A DNA stretch of 64,000 nt from Turnera subulata (lineage: Eukaryota > Streptophyta > Magnoliopsida > Malpighiales > Passifloraceae), in assembly GCA_028386065.3 (NCBI GenBank), contig JAKUCV010002319.1, positions 85,585 to 149,584 on the forward strand, in the 5' to 3' direction. The notes beneath the pieces are model-generated. The model was not told where the DNA came from and did not search any database. It worked only from the letters and a program-made list of their open reading frames with translations. Shown piece by piece: positions 11,571-24,283 of the stretch. Made by a program: the position numbers and the translations under genes. Position 1 is the first letter of the stretch; every line of letters starts with the position of its first letter.

Positions 11571-14500
11571 TGAAACGCCCCGACCCGTATTTACCGTACA
11601 CAGAAAACACGTGCCGGAACTGTGACAACCCAACCCAACAAAGCCCAACAAACAGTGTATAAAACAATAAACTGGCCAACAACCCAATATCAAAACTGAA
11701 AACCGGCCCTTCGGCCCAACATGGAACTCGTCACGCGAATCCCGGGGACATCAACAACAATAACCATCCGGCCCAATGGCCCAATTACAACATATGCACA
11801 TCAGAAGACTTAACAATATGCACAGCGGAAGACTTATAACTCACATGACAACATATGCAAAGCCCAATGCAACTAATGGATCCGAGTCCTGTCCGAGGGT
11901 ACGCTTCAGATTGCCCTGTATGTTCCTGCACTACAATCAACTCATCCTACGGGATGAAACCCCGCAGGCGAGGGGTGAGTCCGAAGCGCTCACCGACGAA
12001 AGATAAACAGAGATATATAATCAACCGTAATACTTTTGAAGTAATACAACCATCAAAACAGAAGAATCTAACACAAACAACGAAACAGAGGAATCCAACA
12101 ACAAACAGCACGACAGAGGAATCTTACTAAATCATATTAGGGCCAAGACCAAAAGAATACTTATTAATTTTTATTACCAATTTTATCTTCCGGGCCCGTC
12201 ACTGGACAAGCTAGGGTCGTACCTGGTTATTAACTAATTCTGGATGCCAGGCCCAACCACAATCCGGGATCAACATCCCCATATCACAAATCCAGGATCA
12301 ACATCCCAATATCACAAATCCGGGATCAACATCCCAATATCACAAATCTGGGATCAACATCCCAATATCACAAATTCGGGGTCAACACCCCAATCAACCA
12401 ACCCACCGGCCATGACACCACAGAACTAGTCTCTAACCATCTAGTCGTACCACTACTTCCCAAGTGACAATTATATCATCTCAAATACAGTCCAATTCCA
12501 TTACTCTTCCATCAGTTATCCAATTTTCCAATTTCCTCAGATTAATCCACAATCTCATATCACCAATTATTTTCAACTAACAGTTCAACAATATTTCCAA
12601 CACAACATACACAGGTCTGACACGATTCAACAACAGCATCAACAATTCCATAGCAATCAAGTAACAGTCATCAATCATTCCAGCAGATCAAACAAACAAC
12701 AAAAATACACACATAGCATTACGGGCACATATCAAGGTTTATCCATCCTCACCTGATGTGTCTCTGAAACTGCTATCCGGTCAACCTTGATACCCTATAT
12801 GTATACACATAGCAACACAATCACTTATAATGCACCGACAAGATGATTATGCATGATGTCGGTTTAACAGTATTTAGACGGCTTATCTGTTCATTTCATT
12901 ATCTCCATAATTACCTTGTTTCTAAACAGTTCATCTGACCTGACGGCAATTAACTGATTAAGTATATCCAGCCAATATATCAAAACGTAATTTATTTTAG
13001 ATTAAAACCGAAGCCGAGCGTCCAAGCCGTTATCCCGGCCCTTAGGTCGCTTAAGATAAGAAAATACATAATTACGTTGTTTATATCATATATAAGAAAT
13101 CGTATTATAGAGTATATACTATTCCATTAAATACTTATACCCGATTAAAATAGCAATAAATACATATTTGTTTAGTAACCAGTGAAGATAGTGGTAATTC
13201 GCTATACGATATATGTACATACTTGTACAAGATTAAAATCAGTAATTAAAATAAGATATAAATCTAATATTATCTCAGCTTAAGATTACGGAAATAAAAT
13301 AATAAAACCAATACTTGTATAAACATGTTTAATATTATAATTAATAGCATGTCTAGTAAAATAATAACAATTGTTCCGTGGTATATTGTATTACTCAAAG
13401 ATAATAGACCTGGTAAGTTAACTTAGATTACTATTCGTAAATGCCTCTAAAGAAAATTAATTCAAGTTATGTATAAAACCTGTAAAGGTATAATCAAATC
13501 CAAATAATTCCGAATTATTAGCCGATAAGCATGTTTCCAAAACAATTTGTTAATCCGTCAATTACCAACGTTAATGAGTCTATAATCATGTCCGTTAGGA
13601 GTCCATCCCGAGAATATAGGCTTCCGCACGTTCGGCCCATTTCCAGTCCGTTGCGCAAACCAAGCCCAAACCCGAGCCAAGGTGAAATAAGTCCAAGGAA
13701 TTACCCAAAGGTCAGTTTCCGGGCTCGCCGGAAAATTCCAGGGACCTCACCGGAGAAGTCCCGAGAGGACGGGAACTCGCCGGATTCTGGCATGTTATTG
13801 TTCACAGCAGCTAAAAAACTCCCTTGTTACTATTCTTCATCAAACAGAACACCAAACCCGCCGCACCCAAACAGCAATCCGAGCACGCCACCCCCAAAGC
13901 CATAACAACAACACCAACCAAAACACACCAGCCCACGCCCACAACAACAACAACAACAACAACGGCATCATCACCCACCCACACGACGGCGACAGCAGAT
14001 CGAAGGCAGGGAAGGGTCACGGCATCGGCGCCGGTTGCAGAGTAGAGGAGAACAGAGGAGGAGGACGAGTCGAGCTCGCTACAGCTCGGTCCTGTGGAGA
14101 CGACAGTGACGTCGTCGAGGAAGGAACGGCGGCGGCTTCGGGCAGAGGAAGGTGACGCAGAACAGAGAGAGGGAGGTGCGGCTTGAAGGAAGGAAAAGAA
14201 GGAGAGAGACGGCGGCGACTGGCAGAGGAGAGGGAGGGAAGATCGTCTCCTGGCACGGTGGTGTTGAGTTCGCGGTGGTGGCGGCGTCATTTAGCTTTAG
14301 CGGCAGAGGAAGGAGGAGCAGCGGCGGTCTTGAGAAATGAAAGAGAAGAGGAAGAGGGAAGGCAGCGTTGGTGGTGGTGAAGGATGGCGGCGGTCAGGGG
14401 TAGTGGTTGCGGCAATTGATGGGGGAGAAGAGATGTGATTGAGGGAGAAGGTAAGGAAATTATAGGAGAGAGGAACTGATGTGTGGGTCTCGGTGAGAGA

Positions 14501-14947
14501 AGGGAAAAAGGAAACCAGTGTGGAAATAGTTGGGGAAGGAGGAAGAAGACAAGGGAAATGAAGAAGAGATAGGGGTGGGGCTGAATGAAGGAAAAATCGG
14601 GTGGAAGAAAGAAAAGAAAAGAAAGAAAAGAAAAGAAGGAAAGAAAAGAAAAGAAGAAAAGGGAAGAGAATAGGGGCGTAACCGTAATTTTCCGTCCCGA
14701 GTCCAAAAATATGACTTGGGCTCGGAAAATCCGATTAATTCTCCTGAGCATCGTCCAACTCCCGAAACTGAAAATCGAGACTCGGTTAGTTAGAAAGATA
14801 CTCCCGAGCGCGGGAAAACTCTTGGTTCCGAAAAACGACTCCCGATTTACCTTGAATTAATTACCCAAGATTAATTCATTCGGTAAATCACTGTATAACG
14901 ACTTTAACAGTCCCGGTAAAAATCCAAATTTTACCCGGATTGTTACA
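11571..14947 (+). mobile_element. Large putative solo LTR (family L, copy 1)
   Basis: Begins TGAAACGCCCCGACCC and ends GGATTGTTACA, with 5-bp duplication ATTAA at 11566-11570 and 14948-14952. No gag or pol is visible in 3377 bp, so a solo LTR (or LARD-like unit) is the best reading. It shares both ends and several internal blocks (cagcggaag, ccgagcg near the end, agtcccggtaaa, tttacccgg) with the copy at 32056-34376. It contains a 28-bp tandem array at 12264-12395 and a strongly purine-rich right part (about 14040-14670). The open frames there (for example minus-strand 13811-14290) are low-complexity and not genes. LTRs this long suggest a Ty3-type element, but lineage is unproven. Confidence 0.8.
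12264..12395 (+). repeat. 28-bp tandem repeat, four full units plus a partial
   Basis: Units of the form CCGGGATCAACATCCCAATA followed by tcacaaat start at 12264, 12292, 12320 and 12348, with a degenerate fifth at 12376. Each contains a GGGAT...ATCCC inverted pair, so each can form a small hairpin. The array lies inside the large LTR and is not seen in its sister copy. Confidence 0.9.
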
Positions 14948-14952
14948 ATTAA

Positions 14953-15764
14953 TTACAGTGTTGTTTTTGTTTAGGGATTTATAATGCTTTCAAAATATGG
15001 TAATGTAATTAATGACCAAAAAAACATACTATTAATCAAAATATACGGTTACAAGGAATTCATAGCCATTATTTGTATTAATACCCTGTAGAAACGTTTA
15101 AGAAACTGAAGATGGAGTTATAAAATGGGTACAAGCTCATACAATTATATAGCTTACTTTCATCCAAGATTTAGGAGGTTAAAAATCTAATTTCCAAAAT
15201 ACTCTCTCTTTTTTCAAGTTAATTTTCTTTTTCATATGTAGACAATTTCTTTTCTTCATTTTTCTTATCATTTGTTTTCCCTCTTACTTGATTTTTTAGG
15301 TAATATGTTTTATTATCTTTTTTCTTACTTTTTAAATGGCATAGTGGGTTGTTTCTATTTGATTTTTGTGATGGTTGGTGCTAATGTGATCTCGTGTTTG
15401 TAAACTATTGATTGTTCAAATGTATGCAGGTGAGATGGGTTCGGAGTTTAGCATATTATATCACAATATCACCTAAGGTGGGATGGGTTCGGAGTTAGCA
15501 TCTTATATCACAATATCACATAAGATTTAGCACGTAAAAAATCTAATCTCCAAAATACTCTCTCTTTTTCAAGTTAATCTTCTTTTTCGATGTAGACAAT
15601 TTTTTTTTCTTCATTTTTCTTATCATTTGTTTTCCCTCTTTCTTTCCTTTATTTTGTTTTTAGTTGATTATTTACAAGGAAAAAAGAGGAATGAAGCAGC
15701 ATCTACTCTTAAGGCAAGATTTTCTCGATAATATGTTTTATTATCTTTTTTCTTACTTTTTAAA
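14953..15764. repeat. Intergenic with local direct duplication
   Basis: A block at about 15171-15340 (aaaatctaatttccaaaatactctctc through tcttactttttaaa) recurs at about 15535-15764 with few changes, the second copy carrying an extra segment near 15650-15720. No gene is visible. The second copy ends where the TIR element at 15765 starts. Confidence 0.75.
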
Positions 15765-17853
15765 GGATTAAAGCGTTTTTTGGCCCCTATGTAAGGCCTC
15801 AAAGTTGGAATTCATCCTCATATAGGATTTTGGCCTCTTTTCATCCCTTCATTCATCCATTTTGGTCAGTCCGGCCGAAATCCGGCGAAAGTGGCTGATT
15901 TGGCAAATTTTTAGGCGCCACATCAGCTTTGTGGGGCCCACATGTTAGGGTTAAACAAAAAACCAAAAACCAGCCCCACCTGACCCGTTCACCCACCCCG
16001 TCGACCCACTTTTCTAGATTTTTTTATTTTTTTTTCTTTTTCTCTTTTTCCCAAAATTTAATTTACAATTACTTTGCTTTAATTTTAGTAAAAAAGTTAT
16101 TTTTCCTTTTTACTTTTTCTCATTTATTATTATCTTGTTATTCTCTCTCCCGGGCCACTCCTTTTCTTGTCTTTTCTCCTTTTATCCATTTTCTTTTCTT
16201 TTTCTTCTTTTCCCATCTAATTTTTCCTTTCTCCACATTTTTCTTCTTTTATTTTCTTTCTTCCTGATTTTTCCTTCTTTTTCTCCTTCTTTCTTCCTCA
16301 CTTATCTTTTTCCCTTCTCCTCCTCTCTTCTCCCTTCCAGACTTTCTTTTCCTCTTCTCGGTTATTCCTCTCTCCCTCTATTTTCTTCCCCTTGTCTTCT
16401 TCCTCTCTTCCTCTCCTTTAAGTCTTCCTCCTCACCGTGCCCTTCCCTGCATCTCCTTCCTCTTCTGCCAATCACCATAGCCGCCGCCTTTCTCTCTTTT
16501 CCCCTCGCCGAGCCAACCTCTGCCACCTAACCAACGCCACACCCTCTCCTCAACTCTAGCGCCGCCTCCCAATCTTCCTCCTCCTTCCTACGCCGCCGCC
16601 TTTCCACGGCCGCTACAACCAGGCGAGGTGCCACCTCCTCGCGAACCTCTACTCGAGTTCCGTTCAACGGGACTGAGCTTGAATCGCCCTGCCTCTTCTC
16701 TCTCGCCTCAACTAGCGCTGAAGTCGCCTCCGTCATTGCCACGTCCTCTGCCACAGCTGCCGTCGACACTATCGAGCACAGGAGCGACATCGCCACCAGG
16801 GTTGCATCTGCTCGTCTTCCTCTGCAAATCGCACCGCCCGATCTCTCCTCTCCTCTCTTTCCATCCGCCGCCTCGGAGCTCGCTGCCCACAGACGCCACT
16901 GTTGTGTGGTGGTTGGGATGACATGGTTGTGGCTGTTATGGTTTTTGGTTAGGGTATTCTATAAATCAAATTAATTTGGGCTGCTATGGTTTTAATTTTC
17001 TCTGTGACGATGATGAAGATACTGTTGTGATTGTGTTGATGTTGTTAATGGTGGAAAACAAGAATAGAATCTCAATTCAACTGGTGCTTATGGAGGAGAA
17101 GGGTAGTGGTGTTTCTTGTGGTGGTCGTCGTTAGTGAGGAGGGTGGTACTGGTTCTGGTGGTGGTTGTCGGGTGGAGGAGGGTGATGGTGGTGAAAATAT
17201 TTTTGTTTTTTTAATTAAAATATTCTCTAATAAGAAAAGAATAAGAGGAATTTATGGAGATAATTGAAGAGGAAAATAAAATCTGAGCTAATCTTTTCAT
17301 ATTAGATAAATAATGAGATAGTTAATTGTAATTGTGTTGTTTCTTTTAATATTAAATCGGGTCAAAAAGTTAATATTGGAAAAAATTCACATGTAATTAT
17401 ATTGTTTTTTTTCAAATTAATTTTTGATACTAGAATTTAATTTAATTTAAATTTTTAATTTGGATTATGGGTAAAAAAATTTGGATGAGTCAAAATATTA
17501 TATTTAGGTAAAAATTAAAATGTGTCTTTGGATATGTAAAAAATTAATCTTTTTAAAATAATAATTTAAGAGTAAGGATTATAATTTAGGTATTTTAATT
17601 AAAAATCCATAACCGGACCAATCGGGAGGAAGAAACAAGTCGGGTGGAGCTGGGTCGGTTTTGGGTTAAACCATGACATGTGGGCCCCAAAAAGCTGATG
17701 TGGATGCCACATCAGCGATTTTGGCCGGATTTTGGCTGGACAAACCAAAACTAACCAAAAGCGATGAACGGAGGAGGGATGAAAAGAGGCCAAAATCTTA
17801 CACGAGGATGACTTCCAACTTTGAGGCCGGAGACCAAAAAAACGCTCTAATCC
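15765..17853. mobile_element. Non-autonomous DNA transposon with about 170-bp inverted ends
   Basis: Left end GGATTAAAGCGTTTTTTGGCC and right end, read on the minus strand, GGATTAGAGCGTTTTTTTGG continue as an imperfect inverted repeat for about 170 bp (shared cctcaaagttgga, gattttggcctcttttcatccc, cacatcagctt, ggggcccacatgt). Long TIRs suggest a Mutator-like element. I could not find a clear 9-bp target duplication, so the superfamily is uncertain. The interior has a pyrimidine-only tract (about 16015-16440), a GC-rich gene-like segment (about 16440-16920) and ggtggt repeats, but no transposase. Confidence 0.75.
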
Positions 17854-18516
17854 AAAATTCAAATAAAATAATTTGTCTTATAAAAAGATTGCGTATAAGA
17901 TGGACTTTTCGGATTTATTAGATTTGGGCTTTGTCATTGGGCCCGAGCCCCTAATATAGAATAGTAGGACTGGTGGGTATTTTAGACCATATCAAGGTTA
18001 TTTCCAGGGTGGGCACAAGAAATTTCATAAAAGAACTAGTGGATAATTTTTTTTTTCCCCAAGAGATTGAAGTATTATACAATGTTGTAGTAGTACTGCA
18101 GTAGTACGCCTTAAATTCAGAAAATAGTTTCGAACCCATTCTTGGAAAATGTTCATATTGACCATATTTTTGCAAAATTTTCAAGAGGTTGAAGTATTTG
18201 TGATGTCGTGGAGTTAATTTCACTCGAACCAAAATAGGACTATAGTGCCATCTAAATTTTCGTAGTTCCACAACCTAATCTTTTCGAAATATTTGAGCAG
18301 ATGATTAGGATCACAAATTGTTTAATCGCCATTTTAAATCAAAGAAAACATAACGAAAAAGGTATTTCGATCCCTATAAAAAGAAAGCTAAATTAAAAAC
18401 AAATAAAACAGATACAATCCTTTGTTCAATTGGTGGGCCCATGGGCCTTATAGAGTCCAATAGGATAGAAATTTTAATGGATAAAATAAAATAAAGTAAC
18501 TTAAAAGGTCGGGTAC
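17854..18516. other. Intergenic, nothing recognised
   Basis: AT-rich spacer between the TIR element and the SINE. The short open frames lack any family signature. Confidence 0.45.
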
Positions 18517-18528
18517 GAGATGGATCCT

Positions 18529-18716
18529 TTTTTTTGTTTCTCTTCCGGTATCTGGAGTATTGCCCCGACTAATCTGGTCGATCCGGGTCGCGCACCTGAG
18601 TATGGTGGGTGAGTCTCCTAATGGAAATTTTTTGCATACACGAAGATTAGAATTCTGTCACCTCGCTTAAACGGAACCAAATCACTTACCACTTACACCA
18701 AAGCTACATTGGTTAG
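18529..18716 (-). mobile_element. tRNA-derived SINE, copy 1
   Basis: On the minus strand the head near 18711 has tRNA-like promoter boxes, and the 3' end is an A-rich tail (the T run at about 18528-18535 on plus). Target duplication GAGATGGATCCT flanks it at 18517-18528 and 18717-18728. It aligns along its whole length with the copy at 45817-45997 (shared gccccgactaatctg, cgcacctg, tatggtggg, gcatac-cgaaga, cggaaccaaatc). Confidence 0.88.
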
Positions 18717-18728
18717 GAGATGGATCCT

Positions 18729-20367
18729 CGAGGTCCAAGCCTTGATAGTTGATGTAATAGAAATGAAAATTCTTGTATCTTCTGTGCTGTTTTTTTTGTT
18801 ATTTTCATATCTGCCATTCTGCTTATATAGGGAATAGTACTTTTCACTGTTAATGGTTTCCTGACAAAGAAACTTTCCACACCTACTCCTTGACGTGGAT
18901 GACTATAAATAGATCCTTTAAAATAGAATGCAAGCTTGCATTTTGACGTTCAAAATTAATCAATAGTAACATGAGAAGACTTTTTCATATGTGACTTGGG
19001 CTGTTTTCTTCTTTTTAATTTTCGAGATTTAAAGTTACAAATTAGGAATAAATGTCATGGAAGGCCGAATTATGGAGTCTCCTGGTCATTTGGCTTCGGA
19101 ATAAAAATCTTTCACACCGTTCTTCCTCGTGTTCTTCACAATTGCATTTTGTAAATTGAAATTCCATTGTGTTCTTGAGCTGGAAGTTTTTCTAGATACT
19201 AGTCACCCCACTTCGTGTTACACAACCGATTAGATAAAAAATATATTTTTAATATATTTTTCCTTAATATAAGGAAAATAATACTCAAATCTATTTCGAT
19301 TTTGATTTTGCTGTCACTTGCTCCTTAAAAATTTTCTTTTATTGTCGATGAATTGAGAGGTTGGATGTATATTTTATTGGTGAGTTTCAATTTCAACTAA
19401 ATTTGAAAAGAATAATAGCACTTCAAAATATAAATGAACTTATCCATCTAAGAATTTGATAATAAAAATATGATAGATAAATATAGACTAAGAAAGAAGA
19501 AGAAGAAAAATTAGTGAGAATGAGTGAGAAATCTTATCATTTATCTTCCAAAATGTGATCATAAGGTGTATTCCCCCTAAATGTGTGCTTCTATTTTAAC
19601 GCATATGATCTAAGTAAATTTCAAGAGGTTATACCTAATATTAGGAATTCTAAAAGATATTGTCTAAATACAAAAAACTCTAATAGACATAGTCTTAGTA
19701 CCATGAAATTTCAAGAATTTGTACTTAATTTAATAACAACTTTATGGAATATAAAAAATTCATGAAATGTTTAAAATTTTTTTAAAAATATTTACTAATA
19801 TAATAAAAAATATTATTATATATAATTACATCATGTCTATTAAGAAAATGTCACGTGGCACAACACATTCTCCGATCGTAAAAGATGACAAATGTCATCA
19901 CTACATTTCACCAAAGTCTTTGAATTATTATATATAGATAGTAAATTCTATTAATTCTTTGATATTTTATAACTCTTTTAAATGAGAGTTTTTTGGGGAT
20001 AAGTGTGATTAATGAGAACAGAATGCCTTAATAAAAAGAGAAGAAGAAGCACAAAATGGATTTGTTTCCTGTAAGATTGAATAGTTGAAACACAAAAGTA
20101 TACGACATTACAGAAGTTTTCCGCGAAAAAAAAAAAGGATGACATTACAGAAAATTCTCCCTCAATATTTCTCAGCAGTGCAGGGAAACAAATAGAAGAG
20201 CATTTGTATTTCTTCTTCATTACTATACTACCAAAAAAACAATTAATGAAAATACTGGAAACACACATGGCAATGTAGTGCATTATTATAGTAATTTCCG
20301 TGTGAAGGAGAACCCAGCAAGAGTACTTCATTGCCTATGAGAATATAGCATCAAAGATGTTGGCGAA
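18729..20367. other. Intergenic, 3' flank of HSD-A
   Basis: AT-rich, with no credible ORF. Short direct repeats of the type taattctaa/caagaattt occur near 19620-19720. The region includes the presumed 3' UTR of HSD-A (about 20000-20367). Confidence 0.5.
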
Positions 20368-22514
20368 CTAGGATGTTTTATTGTTGGAAGTCTTCTTGGC
20401 TGCTGCTACTTTACGGTGGTTGGACCAGTGTGTAAATTCAGGACAAATAAGGTGGACCAGAAAGAACATCTTCATCCAGAATGGCTCTGTCAAGTACTTA
20501 TCTCCCCGGCAGGCACTCTTCACAATTGATTTAGCACAAAGCACTGTTGGCATAACCGGCGTATCACCCAAATCAGCCTAAAGGGTATCACCAAAAAACA
20601 ATTAATAACCAGTTATTGTGTAATTGACTGGATTAAAAATGGTTTAAATACAAGATTAATATATATAGTACATAGTATATTTATACCTCATCTACAGAAC
20701 TGGTCATTTCTGAATCCACCACACCAGGAGTAACAATAGTTATTCCAATATCTGAACCCAATTCAACACGTAATGTCTCGAAGAAGGCCGACACAGCTGC
20801 TTTTGATGCCTGGAGTCATACATTTAGAATTGTTATGGATCATTTCAAAAAAAAAAAAAAAGGATTCATTGATTGACCAATAAGCTTTAAAATTCTTACA
20901 CTGTAGAAGGTGGATTTAGGTATAGGATACCATGACATGACGGAAGAAATCGCAATAATCCTCCCCTTACTTTTTCTCAAGTGTGGAACAGCATGGTGTG
21001 TGGTACGCACATTACCCCAGAAATTTACCTCCTGCAAAGCAAGAAAGTTTAGTTGTTACTTACAGATAATCCTAAGCTACTTCGATTTCCCAAAACAAAA
21101 ACATGAAAACTGGTGAGAAGATCTAATATCGATTAGTTTCTTTTATATATTGCTACAGTAAGAGCTTCCGCTACGCCTTCATTTGTCATCAGGATTCAGG
21201 AGTCAGGACAGGACATGAAGAACGAAAAGGCAAGGGGAAAAAAAAGCAGGATTTAATAGTAGAGAAGAAAGGAGGGAACTTTCAGGTACATGTTTGGTTA
21301 AAATCATCATACAAAATCAAGAATTTCTAGAAATTTCATGATATAGATAGGCCCAACCCATGAATAGGCCCAATGATCAATAACCGCGGCAGGGCCCAAA
21401 GGCGTGTGAGGCCCGGGATCAGGCCCTCTAGGCAAGGCTCAAGAATCCACGAGGCAAGGACCCCCGGACCATGAACCAGGACCCGCGGGAGAGGTCCAAG
21501 AACCGGAGGCCCTTTAGTCCACCTCCACACCAACTTATCCGGAGGATATCCGAGCACATCCAGATGAAATCCAATTACAACCAATGAGGACGTGACACAT
21601 GGCAGGGCAGACTCCAAATAAATACCCAAAAAACCAGATATTTTGAGGGATTTCTTCCATTCTCCTCCACTCTCTCTCTCTCTCCTCTCTCACTCACCTT
21701 CCCGATTTGCCCCCTTGTACTCATACATCCTCTATTATACCACAATTACACAATATCAATAAAGACAGGTGATTCTGTTTTACATCATTTCAATTTCTAT
21801 TGCTTTAGTGGGAACGTGGGAGACAGACATACCATAGTTCGTTCATAATCAGGTATCTGGGTGCAATCTTCAAACAATTCTCCTGATTGCATAATACCAG
21901 CATTATTGACCAGGTGATTCACTGTCACCAGAAAACACACATCAAAATTTGATCAACAAAACTTCAAATCCTCAAAATTTTTAAAAGAAATCAGTAATTG
22001 ACTTAATCTTACATTGTCCAAAATGATTCACTGCTTCATCAATAAGCCTCTTACAGTCGTCGGTCTTGGATATGTCTGCTTGGATGGTTATAACATCCGG
22101 GGACCCCAGTGTCCGGGCCTTATTAGCAACTTCTCGGAGACGATCTTCCCTTCTAGCAACAAGAGCTAGACGTGCTCCTCTTCTTGCATACTCATATGCT
22201 AGATGCTACAAAGCTCAAGATCACATAAAAAAGTTTAAGATCACAGAACTAACTCTGTTATATATAAAAAAGATAATGTAATAACTTGAACATATATGGG
22301 ATATCTATATATATATATATGCACATACTTCACCGATTCCTGAGGATGCTCCAGTGATCAGTACCACTTTTCCAGCAATCTTTTCACCGAATAAGGAACG
22401 TTTTGCTCGTTTTAGAATCTTGGAAACGAGTATTAGCGGGAGCGAGAGGATTAGCGAGGGGAGGACTGTTGTAGGAACTACAATATTAGCGACCTTGTGT
22501 GAAGGAGGAGCCAT
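20368..22514 (-). CDS. HSD-A, 11-beta-hydroxysteroid dehydrogenase-like SDR
   Basis: NADP-dependent short-chain dehydrogenase predicted to oxidise or reduce sterol/steroid-like substrates at ER or oil-body membranes. Six exons join in frame: 22329-22514, 22013-22205, 21833-21921, 20900-21031, 20687-20809, 20368-20577, all GT-AG, giving 310 residues. A hydrophobic N-terminal anchor (about 10-32) precedes the cofactor motif TGASSGIG near residue 54, NNAG at 132-135, Ser186 and YSASK (Tyr199, Lys203), with the S-12X-Y-3X-K spacing of plant HSD/steroleosins. Start MAPPSHK has one codon more than the paralogues. Exon 5 is two codons shorter than in B. Intron 3 is about 800 nt because it holds a solo LTR. 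Most 3' member of the array on its strand. Confidence 0.92.
21339..21787 (+). mobile_element. Solo LTR in intron 3 of HSD-A
   Basis: Begins TGATATAGATAGGCCC, ends GTTTTACATCA, with matching duplication TTTCA at 21334-21338 and 21788-21792. Plus-strand features of an LTR: TATA-like aaataaataccc near 21616, CT repeats, and polyadenylation-like caataaag near 21757. The corresponding intron of HSD-B is only 96 nt. The LTR is antisense to the gene. Confidence 0.88.
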
Positions 22515-24039
22515 GGCTGTTAATTCAGTGGCTAGAAGACTTGCTCAAAGGAAGGATTTAGCAGAAGAAGTGAGATATTGTGGATTCAGTTTCTAATGTA
22601 TATATATATATACTCTGCTCCCATGGCTTTCTTGTGAAACGGAATACACAAGATTAACAGTGATTTGTCAACGGCCCCAGAAAAAACAAAAAAGAAGTGT
22701 CAGCATTGGGGTTCTATTGTTTTGACATTTAATAACATTATATGTTGAAAAATCTGAGTCGCAGGACTGACTACCTTAGTATTCCAAGCTAGTTAGACAG
22801 CTTCCATACGGTGTCTAGATGTTAAGAATAATATAAAAGTTGACTTTGACAACAAGACTTTTTTTCTTAAAATTTGTCAAAGAAAAAGAAAAAGAAAAAG
22901 GTTTGTCTTATAAAAGTTCGCTTTAATTTTTTTACCAGTGAGGCCCATAAGCGCGGGCGTAAAAACAGATAAACAAACCCAGAGATATGGGAAACCAACG
23001 AGTCACGAACGACTAGCAATTTGGGTGTGTAGGTATCAGTAGGCCCAAAATTAGACAAACCCAAGAATATGCAAAACTTTGGAGAACCACCAATCTGTTT
23101 TTCTCCTTTTTCTTTTTTTATTAGGTATAGCATTCTCTCTTTAAAAGGAACAAGTTGGTGCTGCCACGTAAAGAAACCTTTCTTTTTTCTTGTTGAAAAG
23201 GGCCAAATAAGATGGCTATTTTACTTCTTTTCATTTGATGGTCTCTCGTAGTAGGATCCTGCCTAAAATTGGGTCATACGCAGCTGATGAGCAAGTTTAT
23301 TAATTAAAACAGAAAGTTGTCTCTTCAAAAAGAATTTCTACTATCTCTTATGGAAGTTCAAGAACAACAAAATTTCATTTTGAAGTGTGGTCTTTGCAGT
23401 ACGGGTCAAATCTGAAAAGATATTCCATTTAAAATAGTTGTGCTATTATTAATCCTTTTTAAAGGATAAAAATTTATTGTTTATTGACTTTGTAATAGAT
23501 TAAACAAAATTCTTGTTGTAAGTTTATCTTTCTGCTTTTACTTTCTAGATCTTACTATGTACAACTCAGATTTATAGATCTGTTCAAATTAATGAAGATG
23601 GCTCCTTTTTATAAAAAAAAAAAGTTGTCTTTTCTCAGTAGAAACTAGAAACACAATAAAGCTGAATTTATACACAAGTTACACAGAATTGTTTTCGACT
23701 CCCGACTCCGGGTATTGTATACTATATTACACTTATCCTGACGTTGTCCTCGCATTACATTCCCTGAATGATGAGTTGATTTGATTATTTCTCTCATCCT
23801 CGCCTAGGGATTGGCCAATCAATGAGAGAAATAGCACCATTGGTTGGACAGCACCGAGGCACACAATGGCGGATCCAGAGGGCAAGCGGGGGCCAGTTCC
23901 TCCCTAAATCCAAAATATATCCAATTATGGTAATATTATTACAAAACATCCAAGTTAGTTTGGTGGTAAGTTGCTCCTTATTTCTAAGTATTCAGCCCGA
24001 GTTTGAGCTAAAATAGCAGTAGCTTCTTCCTTCAATTAC
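22515..24039. other. HSD-A upstream region and intergenic
   Basis: A TA-dinucleotide run at about 22597-22610 lies roughly 85 bp upstream of the HSD-A start and may act as its TATA region. The rest is AT-rich and non-coding. A phrase aatggcggatccagaggg near 23868 recalls the ends of some plant DNA transposons, but no partner end was found. Confidence 0.4.
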
Positions 24040-24283
24040 CAAGAACATCCACCAAGAAGGTGTAAGATGCAGTAGCAACTTTGAAGAATGTACAGCTGCA
24101 AAGCAGAATTACTTGGTACAACTGCTAACAACAATGAAGAAGATAAATAAGGAACAACTCTAAAGATAAATTATGGCATTATGCCACAGAGCTTCTAATG
24201 CAAGTAGCCATCAGGTAAGGGCAGTGCAGCGCATCAATTCATGAGAAAGAACCTGAAGAAGAACGAATATCTTCGACCTAGAT
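24040..24283. repeat. 3'-flank duplicon of the HSD array, copy downstream of HSD-B
   Basis: The block aagaaggtgtaagatg ... catcaattcatga ... gaacctgaagaaga matches 35198-35400 downstream of HSD-E with small indels. Its continuation in both copies (25250-25440 and 35430-35610) leads to the last exon of the gene. In this copy the long-TIR element at 24284 interrupts the duplicon. Confidence 0.85.

Noticed and set aside
13811..14751. Open frames of 150-160 codons on the minus strand in the GC/purine-rich part of the large LTR
   Set aside because: Composition-driven frames rich in Ser, Pro, Leu and Phe, open because of strand bias; no conserved motif, and inside an LTR.
16135..16530. 131-codon open frame, Ser/Leu/Phe-rich
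   Set aside because: Lies on the pure pyrimidine tract of the TIR element, where stop codons are rare by composition.
23860..24020. Possible hAT-like element starting aatggcggatccagagg
   Set aside because: Only one end-like phrase is seen; no partner inverted repeat or target duplication.
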